Part shown: piece after piece, positions 13,001 through 24,900 of the stretch
Numbering within the stretch: the first letter of the stretch is position 1
How the letters are laid out: every line of letters starts with the position of its first letter
Source of the DNA: Fragum whitleyi
Taxonomy: Eukaryota; Mollusca; Bivalvia; Cardiida; Cardiidae
DNA: 64,000 nucleotides
Reading direction: 5' to 3'
NCBI GenBank assembly: GCA_948146395.1
Contig: OX411543.1
Span: forward strand, 20,423,459-20,487,458
Made by a program: the position numbers and the translations under genes
The notes under the pieces: generated by a model
Database searches by the model: none
The model's input: the letters and a program-made list of their open reading frames with translations, nothing else
Told to the model about the DNA's origin: nothing

Positions 13001-15935
13001 CAAGCCTTAGTGAGGTAAGCAAGCCAAAGTTGTCAAAATGACTGTTTGGTGTGGCTGTGTCAGTGCATCCTTCAGACTATCAGACTGTCTATCTGTCACT
13101 TGATTACTCAGTCCATCTGATTTTATCCAGAGCATTACTCCCACATTTATGGATGGATTTTAAACTAGCAATGAGAGACTTTTGTGTGTTACCTCCCTTG
13201 TTAGCTCCACTGGCTGAAGGCCGCTGGGGCTATTGTCATGATGTTGTGTCTGTCTTGCGTTCATCCATCCCTGCGTCTGGTCATAAACATTTCTTTAAAA
13301 TCTTCTCAGAAACTACTGGATAAATTTCAACCAAACTTCACAGGAATGAAGGATTAATAGGCTGGTAATTTGCACTTTAATCAGGTATTGCATTAAAGGG
13401 TAAAGTGCAGGGTTTTAATGGATACTGGTTTTGCCCATCTGAGATGCAAAAATTAATGTAATTCTGTACAAGTTTGGATGGTTTTGATTGTTTTGAGAAC
13501 AACTCTACTTTCACAACTATTATTATAGGGTACTTTCCTGAATATAATATATTTCTTATAAAGAATACTACTTTTATAACTCTAAATATATACAATATTT
13601 ATAGAAAATTGAAGCCCTGTAGCTGAAACCATCTAATTTAGTACAGTAGTGGGTTAATCCATACTCTTTGTCAGGAAATTCTGTTATGACTTATGGGTGA
13701 AAATGTAAGTTCGGTTGATTGAGGGTATTCATGATTTTGACAATTAAACCTTCACAAAAGGTGAAGATGAGTTTCCTAGAATTAACGGGTGTCATTCATG
13801 GTCCTGAGGAGTATATGGACCCCTTCATGTTCAGTAGGAATTTGTGCATCCATAGAGAAAACTAAAACCTTACTAGAAGTAGGTGATCAAAACACCGTAA
13901 CTACAACTGCTTTGTGAAGAAAAGATAATTGGTTGAGGATCAAGGCTTACCCATGTTACCCATGTTACTTTTCCTACCCACAGTTACCAGGTTTTGATTA
14001 TCCACCAAAAAATATTAAATGTTCACCGTAGTTTCTTATGATCTCAAGTTATGGGTACAATTATTCTGCCTTGTACAAAATTACTCTCGCCCTTCATTTT
14101 CTTTAGGCTTATTCAATGCAGTTTGAAATTTCAAAATTTATCCACAAAAGACTCTGTTTCATTCCAAAATCTTACCAGGATACTGAAAAGAATTTCTTTT
14201 TCTTCAGTCAGTTTTACTGTAATATATAATTAATGCCTGCATTGAAATCTCATGCAAACATTTTGACATTTTCTTGCTTATCTACCTGAGTAACAGAAAA
14301 TCAGGTTGAGCGTGAATAAGTGCTGCATGAAATCAGTGATAAGCAAGACATTATGTCATGATAACATACAAGAAATATGGTTTATGGTATACTTGCTTTT
14401 TAAAAGCAGCTTTTAATATGATTTGATATGCATTTAAAGAGAAATACTTAATCAATTCAAGTGTACAGAATTTCCCAAATGTAAGGAATTTTATCTTATA
14501 ACTATACAAATATCAGTGTGATAACCATCTTGTCGAACCAAGGGTTACGAATGTTTTACCTTTCTTACCCTTGGCTGATTGAATGGGTAATTTCTGTACG
14601 CGTGACGTCACAGAACGGAAAATGAGGCGGACCAATCAGTAACCTTCTTACAAAAAGGTCCGACAGCGGGAGGTATGTTAGATCAATATACCCCGCGGCT
14701 ACTTGCCAGATGTGAAATTAACCCTTAGAATTGCGCTTAACCCCTTCAGTTTTAGGTAATTGTGACACTTAGCAAGACTGAAATACACAATCACAAAAAC
14801 TGATCGAAATTCCTATATCTGTTCAAATGACAACATATCTTTTTAATAATTTGATAGTACATGTACATTGAAAGGTTCTCAAATTCTTCTTTTTCTACAC
14901 TCGATTACAGTGTATTACGATTTTTCAATGTTTATTTGAATTTTCAAGTTATCTAATCAATCAATACCTGTTTAAGTTTTCAATGTTTTAGACCTTATCG
15001 ATGGCATACTCCAATATAGTAGAATGCATCTATATTGAAGTACGCGAAATTTGAAATTTGGAATAAATTCAATTATTAAGCCGTCTTATAAATAGAAATA
15101 ATTTAGAAATGATAATTTACTTGAATTTTCAATTGAAATCTTTTATTCGGTAGTTTTTCTCCTTTTTTTCCAGCAGACTTTTCTTTAAACACATTAAATG
15201 ACAAGAGAAATAAAGAGAATAAAATATGAAAATGAATAATTAAAGAAAGAAAAATTTAGTAAAAATCCTCTATCTGTGTAAAATAAATCTCATGTGAGAA
15301 TGTTGTGGGAGCCGAAGAATTAATCAATTTATTTGTTTATTGTTATAATTCGTCTTCATTATTTATTTATTTGCTTATTTATTTGAATTAATTTTTATTT
15401 GAAAAGTACCCATATTGCAGGTAGTCACAATGTTACGTTAGATTTGCTATGAAACAACTTATTCGCGGCGTTTAAAACAAAGCAATCACGCGCAATGTCC
15501 AATCTGAATCGAATTACACATGTATTTGTAATTAAAAAGGGATTATTTGTTTTTTATCTCTAATATATATGATATATACGTGTTTTAATGTGGGGTAGTC
15601 CAAAATCTCGTGGCTACAGCTTATTCAAGTTATGATTAAGTAGTTTTGCCGCCCATTGACTATATTCTATGTAGTATAGAAATATATTTGCTTTCAATAA
15701 AAAAAAAACTGGCCATTAATTTTATTTATTTTTATTTCATACATTATTTTTTTTGGGGGGGGGGGAGGGGAGGGGGGAGGGGAAGAGAGAATGCTATCCA
15801 AAATGTTCTTTTATGGAACAATATGGGGGATAGATTAACTCAAAATCATTTCATGTTATTTTTGTTAGTCAGCAAAAATACAAAACATGTGAAAGATAAT
15901 GTCTGAATTCCCAACTCACATTTTTGATGTAATTT

Positions 15936-15966
<31 letters not shown>

Positions 15967-18900
15967 AAGAGAGATCCGGAAATATTCACGGTGGACAATG
16001 AGGGAACTTTCGGCTTACTATTCCTATCATTCTGATAAAAAGGAAATGATTTATATTTTGTTGATTTTATAAATCTATCTGTCACCGAATAAAAACGTAC
16101 CAAAAATTTAGCGTCTTCGATGCGACGCATTTTCTTTATCCAAGAATGAAGGGTTATCTACACAGTCGTCGGAATACAACAGGTTGCCATAGGGATTAAA
16201 AGGTCCCGATGTCGTTTGTAAGAAGCTCTCTGATTGGCAGTCACAGAAATCGCGTTTGACCTTTTGATTGGCCGGCTAAAAATAAATCGTACAGAAAATA
16301 CCTATTCATTCCGTCAAGGGGTATTTGAGAAGATCTTATCGATTCGATACCCCTTGACTCGTGAAGATGTGTGATAACATACCGTATGATATTTTTTATG
16401 ATTACACATAGTTACTTTTAGAACAATATTATAATAAGGTTATTTTTAGAAACTTGCATTTCTGCTAGCAGCATCCACACAAACAAGACAAATAGAGGTT
16501 ATAAGATAAATATAATAAAGTCAACTCCCGTTTGATTGACATTCGTTACATCGACATTTTCGTATACCAACTTAATTTGTTGGGAACGGATTTGCACAGT
16601 TTATTTTTCTCCCGTTACAATGGAATTCTCGTTTTCTGACATCGACACAAAATATAAGGGAACGAAAGTGCAAAATCTCTATATTTTGTTATTCAATACA
16701 TCACCACATACCTGGAAAATTCCTAGCAGCTAATTTTTAGCACCTCACGGTAATGTGTTAATCAATAATGTACGTGTGTATACCAAATTAAGCTAAGGTG
16801 CCAATACAGGTTTCCTTTTCGGCGATTGTCAACTATTAAACTACCCAGAAAACAAAAGTCTTGTCTATTAATCTTTGGTAGGTTGAGGGTGAGATTGTGG
16901 TAACTGATATACAAAAAAGGTATAGTTACACTACTTTGCATTCGACGAGTACAATTTTACCCATTTTAGTCGTTTTTTAGCTCCACTGGCCGAAGGCCAG
17001 CGAGCTATTGTCATGGCGGGGTGTCCGTCGTGCGTCCGTGCGTCCGTCCGTGCGTGCGTGCGTAAACTTTTCTTAAAACATCTTCTCCTCCTAAAGCAAT
17101 AGGTGGATTTTGATGAAACTTGGCCAGAATGTTCCTTTGGTGACCCTCTTCTAAAGTTGTTCAAGAAATTTGGATTGACCCCCAAATATGGGCGTGGCAG
17201 GGCGGGGCTTATTTTGAGCCCGAAATCTTTGAAGGACATCTCCTCCTGAACCATTGGGCCAATTTTAATGAAACTTTACCAGAATGTTCCTTGGATGACC
17301 CTCTTTTAAAGTTGTTCAAGAAATTTGGATTGACCCCCAAATAAGGGCGTGGCAGGGCGGGGCTTATTTTGAGCCCGAAATCTTTGAAGGACATCTCCTC
17401 CTGAACCATTGGGCCAATTGTAATGAAACTTTACCAGAATGTTCCTTGGATAACCCTCTTTTAAAGTTGTTCAAGAAATTTGGATTGACCCCCAAATATG
17501 GGCGTGGCAGGGCGGGGCTTATTTTGAGCCCGAAATCTTTGAAGGACATCTCCTCCTGAACCATTGGGCCAATTTTAATGAAACTTTACCAGAATGTTCC
17601 TTTGATGACCCTCTTTTAAAGTTGTTCAAGAAATTTGGATTGACCCCCAAATATGGGCGTGGCAGGGCGGGGCTTATTTTGAGCCCGAAATCTTTGAAGG
17701 ACATCTCCTCCTGAACCATTGGGCCAATTTTAATGAAACTTTACCAAAATGTTCCTTGGATGACCCTCTTTTATAGTTGTTCAAGGAATTTGGATTGACC
17801 CCCAAATATGGGCGTGGCAGGGCGGGGCTTATTTTGAGCCCGAAATCTTTGAAGGACATCTCCTCCTGAACTATTGGGCCAATTGTAATGAAACTTTACC
17901 AGAATGTTCCTTTGATAATCAGACCCTCTTTTAAAGTTGTTCAAGAAATTTGGATTGACCCCCAAATATGGGCGTGGCATGGTGGGGCTTATTTTGAGCC
18001 CAAAATCTTTGAACGACATCTCCTGAACCATTGGGCTGATTATAATGAAACTTTATCAGAATATTCCTTGGGTGACCCTCTCCTTAATTTGTTCAAGAAA
18101 TTTGAATTGCCCCCCACCCACCCCCCAACCCCCAAAAAGCGGCGTGGCTGGTTGGGGCTTATTTTGAGCCCGAAATCCTTGAACGACGCCTCCTTCTGAA
18201 CCATTGGGCCAATTTCAATGAAAATTTACCAGAATATTCCTTGGATGACGCACTTTGATAGTTGATCAAGAAATTTGGAATGACCCCCAAAAAATGGGTG
18301 TGGCAGGGTGGGGCTTTATCCGAATGTTCCTTGAATGACCCTTTTCAAAAATTGTTTGGGAAATTTTTATTTGCCCATAAACATGGGACTGGCAGGGCAG
18401 GCTTATTTTTTTTATTTTTATCCACATTTTGCGTTGTTTGTCTTTTTATTTATTGGCTGTGATTTATTTTCGCACTTCTTACATATAGTGCAGAATTAAA
18501 ACTCCATATATAATTTTCAAAACAAATAAAATACATTTTGTAAGCGTAATTTCAGTTTTCTACAATCTAGACCTTAGATTGTTTTCACACCTGTCATTAG
18601 AGATATATTTCGCGTACCAGTTTTTCACACATTTCACACATTTATGCCAGGTATATCAACCAAGGTCTTAAACATTGTCTAATACATCAAGCAAATCTGC
18701 CTTGCTCTCATGAGGAATGATTTTTTTCATTTTTAGCTCCACTGGCCGAAGGCCAGCGAGCTATTGTCATGGCGGAGTGTCCGTCGTGCGTCCGTGCGTG
18801 CGTCCGTGCGTAAACTTTTTCTTTAAACATCTTCTCCTCCCAAACCAATGGGCGGATTTTAACGAAACTTGGTAGAAATGATCCTTGGGTGGCCCTCTTC

Positions 18901-21900
18901 TTAAATTGTTCAAAGAATTTTGATTGGTCCCAAAATATGGGCGTGGCAGGGCGTGGCATTTTTACACTTTGAAATCTTTAAAAATCTTCTCCTCCCAAAC
19001 CATTGGGCCGAATTCAATGAAACTTTACCAAAATGTTCCTTGGGTGACCCTTTACTTAAATTGTTCAAGAAATTTTGATTGGCCCATAAATATGGGCGTG
19101 GCAGGGCGGGGCTTATTTTGAGCCCGAAATCTTTAAAAATCTTCTCCTCCCAAACCATTGGGCCGAATTCAATGAAACTTTACCGAAATGTTCCTTGGGT
19201 GACCCTTTACTTAAATTGTTCAAGAAATTTTGATTGGCCCATAAATATGGGCGTGGCAGGGTGGGGCTTATTTTGAGCCTGAAATCTTTAAACGACATCT
19301 CCTCCTGAAACCATTGGGCCGAATTCAATGAAACTTTACCAAAATGTTCCTTGGGTGACCCTTTACTTAAATTGTTCAAGAAATTTTGATTGGCCCATAA
19401 ATATGGGCATGGCAGGGCGGGGCTTATTTTGAGCCCGAAATCTTTAAAAATCTTCTCCTCCCAAACCATTGGGCCGAATTCAATGAAACTTTACCGAAAT
19501 GTTCCTTGGGTGACCCTTTACTTAAATTGTTCAAGAAATTTTGATTGGCCCATAAATATGGGCGTGGCAGGGTGGGGCTTATTTTGAGCCTGAAATCTTT
19601 AAACGACATCTCCTCCTGAACCACTGGGCCGATTTCAATGAAACTTTACCAAAATGTTCCTTTAGTGACCCTTTACTTACATTGTTCAAGAAAATTTGAT
19701 TTGCCCATAAATATGGGCGTGGCAGGGCGGGGCTTATTTTGAGCCCGAAATCTTTAAACCACATCTCCTCCTGAACCACTTGGCTGATTTCAATGAAACT
19801 TTACCGAAATGTTCCTTGGATGACCCTTTACTTAAATTGTTCAAGAAAATTTGATTGGTCCATAAATATGGGCGTGGCAGGGTGGGGCTTATTTTGAGCC
19901 TGAAATCTTTGAACGACATCTCTTCCTGAACCACTGGGCCAATTTCAATGAAACTTTAACAGAATTTTCCTTGGGTACCCCTTTACTGAAATTGTTCAAG
20001 AAATTTTGGTTGGTCCATAAATATGGGTGTGGCAGGGCGGGGTCTATTTTGAGCCCTAAATTTTCGAATGACATCTCCTTCTGAACCTTATGTTTTAATA
20101 AGATGGGTGATGGGTTGCAGGTTCATTGTGATTGAATATTTTGGTGCAATATGGACCAGAACCAGTTAATCATCATTAGATAGGTTTTAGAAGATTTCGG
20201 AGTGTTAATGTATTCATTTAAAGTAAGCTTTATTTAATGAAAGTCTAAAGATTTTAAAGCCAGTGGAGCGATACAGGCCCTCTTGGGCCTCTTGTTTTTC
20301 ATGGTGAAAACAGCAAGTCGTCAATTTACTTTGATTGTTAGGCAAACATCTTGGTCGCTTATTTTATCTTAATCTATTTTGAAAAAAAAACGACTGAGCC
20401 ACCAGCAAAGAGACGTCAAACCCAACTCATGTTTGATCAAAAACAGACGATATAAGAAAACAAATATGTACATTTTAATATAACACAGGATCAGTTGTTG
20501 AACTATTTTTCAAAAGAGTTGACTACCAAGATAGGTTGATCAAAAATCAGTGATTAATTGAAGCAATAAGATTCCAGAATTAATTCACAAAAAATCTCAT
20601 CTGATTTTTCTACTGTCTCTCGATTTTAAGCTTAATCATGTTTCAAAACTCATAATCTGTTTTAAACAACAGGGAAACAAATACCGCTATGGAAACCTAG
20701 AGAGCGCAAGGAAAATATTATTCTGTAGAGAACAATCAAGGACAGATATCTATCAAATATTTATCGAAAAAAGTAATAATTCACAAGTTTCAATATTCAG
20801 TTTTAACTCATGTAGACTTATTAGTCCCCCACCGGTCACCGGTTGGGGGACTATAGGTTTGCTCGATTCCGTCTGTCCGTCCGTCCGTCCGTCTGTCCGT
20901 CACGCTTTTGTCCGGGCTATATCTTCTAAACCATATGTGCTAGCAACTTCAAACTTGGTACACTTATAGATCTCATTGAGGAGAAGTGTCATGTTCAAGA
21001 ACCGTTACTCTGCCACGTCCACTTTTTGAGTTATTGCCCTTTGTTGTTTTTAGCCTTACATTTTTGTCCGGATCATATCTCCTAAACCATAAGTGCTAGC
21101 AACTTCAAACTTTGTACACTTATAGATCTCATTGAGGAGAAGTTTCATGTTCAAGAACCGTTACTCTGCCACGCCCACTTTTTGAGTTATTGCCCTTTGT
21201 TGTTTTTACCCTTACATTCTTGTCCGGATCATATCTCCTAAACTATGTGTGCTAGCAACTTTAAACTTTGTACACTTAAAGATCTCATTGAGGCGAAGTG
21301 TTATGTTCAAGATCCATAAATCTGCCACACCCACTTTTTGAGTTATTGCCCTTTGTTGTTTTTACCCTTACATTATTGTCGGGATCATATCTCCTAAACC
21401 ATAAGTGCTAGCAACTTAAAACTTTGTACACTTATAGATCTTATTGAGGACAAGTGCAATGTTCAAGAACTGTTATTCTGCCACGCCCACTTTTTGCCCT
21501 TACATTATTGTCCGGATCATATCTCCTAAACCATAAGAGCTAGCAACTTCAAACTTTGTACACTGATAGATCTTATCGAGGACACATGTCATGTACAATA
21601 ACTGTTACTCTGCCATGTCCACTTTTTGAGTTATTGCCCTTTGTTGTTTTTAGTCTTACATTCTTGTCCGGATCATATCTCCTAAACTATAAGTGCTAGC
21701 AACTTTAAACTTTTACAGTTATAGATCTAGTATGTAGGAGATTTATTATAAGAGAGGATTTTTTTTTATCCGGTGGGGGACTCCTGTATTGCATCGCAAT
21801 ACGACATGCACTTGTTTTATCGATATTCAGCGGTAGAATATGAGAATACAATTTGTTGAACGGTATATATTGTAAATGGCATCAACTTTCTACTTGAGTG

Positions 21901-24900
21901 GGTGATTATCAATACAACGACATTTTCATTATAACGACATTTTTATCGGGAACGAACGTGGTCGTTGTAACAAGAGTTGACTGTACGTACTCAGTGTATT
22001 GTATGAAAAAATATCTAACTAGGTTGTGAAAATTGATAATTGTCTCGGCAGAGCCTCGACTCTTATCAATTCTCCGAACCTCGATAGATATTTTTTTTCA
22101 TACAAAACACTATATATCCAGATCTACTCTACATGTAGAATAATATTGATATTGTTAGTTGACACTGCCTGGTAGTGAATAGGACCCGTTTGACAGTGAT
22201 TCAAGGTTGTACCAAACTCTCCTCCCATTTCCTGTATTTGTCTCCCAGCAATTGGTTGATAATCATAAATCGATATGGGATATCAGCTTGAGGCTAGGAA
22301 AGGAGATGTTGGTAGTGCAGGTGTGAGAAATACCAGACATCTATTGTTAGGTGCTCCAGCAACCACAATATAATGGAAAGATTGTGAAAAGCAGCTTAAA
22401 ACCTCATTCAAACAAACAAAAACTAAGCATTTAAACCTTTCTTTCTTATAGTCAATTTAGCATTACTGTCATGTAAGCATTTATGTTATTGCCTTATAAA
22501 CATGAAAAAATCACCGAGTTCTATAATGTAAAATGGACAATGTAAGGATTTGATTTGAAAGTTCAGATCATTTGACTGATTATTATGCCCCAGCATCGAA
22601 AGAACAGGGGCTTGTTGTTTTACCGTTGTCTGTCGGTCTGTTTGTCGGTCTGCAAAACTTAACAAGAAACCTTAACCTTGCCAATATTTTCAAGACTATT
22701 CAAGATACAATGCTCATATTTGGATGATGATAAAAATGATGAAATTGGTTTATCATGAATATCATCTTTGATTTAAGACTGCCAAGACAAAACAAAAGAT
22801 CAAGGATGAAGACATGCAGGTCAAGGTCATTGAAAGGACTCAACAGATTCAGCTGCAAGAACAGGAAATCATCCGTAAAGAGAGAGAACTCGAGGCTCAA
22901 ATACGCAAACCAGCTGAGGCTGAGAAATATAGGCTAGAAAAAATGGCTGAGGCTAACAGGTAAATAATACCGGTAAACATCTATTGGAAAAAATATCACC
23001 AAGAAAAGTGCTTTAACCCTTGTCGTGCTGAGCCTGGATTATTCCTGCTTTGGCAGGAGGTATAGACAAAGATCAGCCTGCACATGTGTACAGTCTGATC
23101 TTAGTCCACACCCCCTTTTCTGCATTTTTAAGACCAGAAAAAGGTATAATAATTATATTCTTGATATAAATACCATTACATTCAGTGCTTTGGGCCCTTT
23201 GATTTTAATGTAATTTTTGCAAAGACTTTAATTCAGCATGACAAGGGTTAAATTGAAAATTTATTTGTAAACAGAGGTACAGGTATTCTGCGTTATTAAT
23301 GCACTGACAGGGAGGGGTTTATCCATGATGTAATTTGGCGAGTTAACTTTTAAATATTTGGGTTTATTGAAAAGTTTGTCGGCAATAATTGTGAACATGG
23401 CAAATCACTGTATCCTAAACCCAAAAAGATTCACGTGCTAAGAGAACGTGAACACATTTCATCGATGTGTTACCAAAACCTCATTACTCTAGCTTGGAAA
23501 AGCTGAAGTAACGAGGATTTGGTTACCAACCAACACTTTACAGTTTGAAGTTGATTATGTCGACTATCTTTAGAATTAAATTATAATGAATAAAGGCATT
23601 ATTTACCTTTACCTTAAATGCAACGACTCATTAATCAGGCTCCGCCCTGCCAGGGCATTATGGATTATAAAAGGGAGGAAAACCAGTGTTGTGGGTCTAT
23701 ATGTAGCTCTGTGTAAAGACAGGATATATTGAGGTACAGATGCATTAACAAGCTGAAATACTGGCAACTCTGTCCTCTTGAATTGATTTGCACAGTTTGT
23801 GGTGTCTAGTGGCATGAAGGAGAGCTTCTGAGGCCCATTTTACTAAACATCTAGACCTCTATGATCTCTATTAAGTCTTTTGGACCCCATTCTATTGAAG
23901 ATAGACTAAAACCCTGGAGGGTGTTTTCCCCAGCTATAAGGCCAACACACTATTTTCTTGCCGCCAAATGGTGATTGATTTTTGGATATGGAGAAACCAA
24001 CTATAGAACTGCTTTAATGTTGAATGTGGCTTCAAAAAATTAATACCATTCAGTTCCTAACAGGAACTAAATCATCCTAAATACTGAAGCTGTGATGTTT
24101 GTAATGTTTGTAATGTTTGTAACTGAGCCAAGGGTAAATTGTTTGTAACTGAGCCTGGGCTTAAACGTTTGTAAATGACCCAAGGCTTATTGAAGTAAAC
24201 ATGACATTTATGCCCCCCTTCAAAGAAGAGGGGGTATATTGCTTTGCACTTGTCATTTAGTTGGTCCTTCTATAGACTATTTTCTGTCGCAAGCATATCT
24301 CATAGAGTATGCAAGGTAGAATCATGAAACTTCATAGATGGATATATCTCATTGAGGAGAAGTGCAGTGCACAAGAACCATAACTCTTCTCATCATATTT
24401 TGTGAGTTATTGCATTGTGTTGGTAAACAAAGAATAGGCTATAGACCTACTTTTATGAGAGGCCTAAATGTTTTACAAACATCTCTTGTTTTCAGGAACC
24501 GAATCATCTTGGAGGCTGAAGCTGAGGCTGAATCAATCCGAGTCCGAGGTGAGGCTGAAGCCTTCGCTGTTGAGGCCAAGGCTAAAGCTGAAGCAGAACA
24601 GATGGCCAAGAAAGCAGACGCCTGGAAGGACTACCAGGACGCTGCTATGATTGACATGATCCTAGAAACTCTTCCAAAGGTGGGTTCCACAGATCTTATT
24701 TAGGTTTTACACTTCTTTGGTTTGGTAAGGTTGCAAGGTAGGTAGTGCAGACAAAGATCAGACTGTATTGACATGCAGTCTGATCTTTGTCTTTTCTACC
24801 TGCTTATTCAAGAGTATTTCGCGATTTAGTTGAACAGATGGCTTAGAAAGCTAGAATCATGAAATTTCACAGGTTGACAGATCTCATTGAGGAGAAGTGC

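Larger units (their letters stand above)
16517..21985. mobile_element. pogo/Tigger-like element ends enclosing three Helentron insertions
   Basis: The left end AAGTCAACTCCCGTTTGATT and the right end, read from the other strand (TACAGTCAACTCTTGTTACA), are inverted. Both continue into TTCG...ACGACATTTT-like sequence. The flanks rejoin to match the uninterrupted element X near 9280-9300, so the whole block is an insertion. Family B copies (16975-18430, 18733-20294) and a family C copy (20821-21814) lie within. No transposase is seen. Confidence 0.55.

Noticed and set aside
17209..20074. Series of 61-118-codon minus-strand open frames with similar proteins ([14 protein letters not shown]...)
   Set aside because: They are translations of the 155-bp family B repeat unit, offset from each other by exactly one unit and dying where the repeat decays. 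No gene is implied.
16517..21985. A single autonomous transposon
   Set aside because: No transposase reading frame is visible; most of the length is made of three nested repeat elements.
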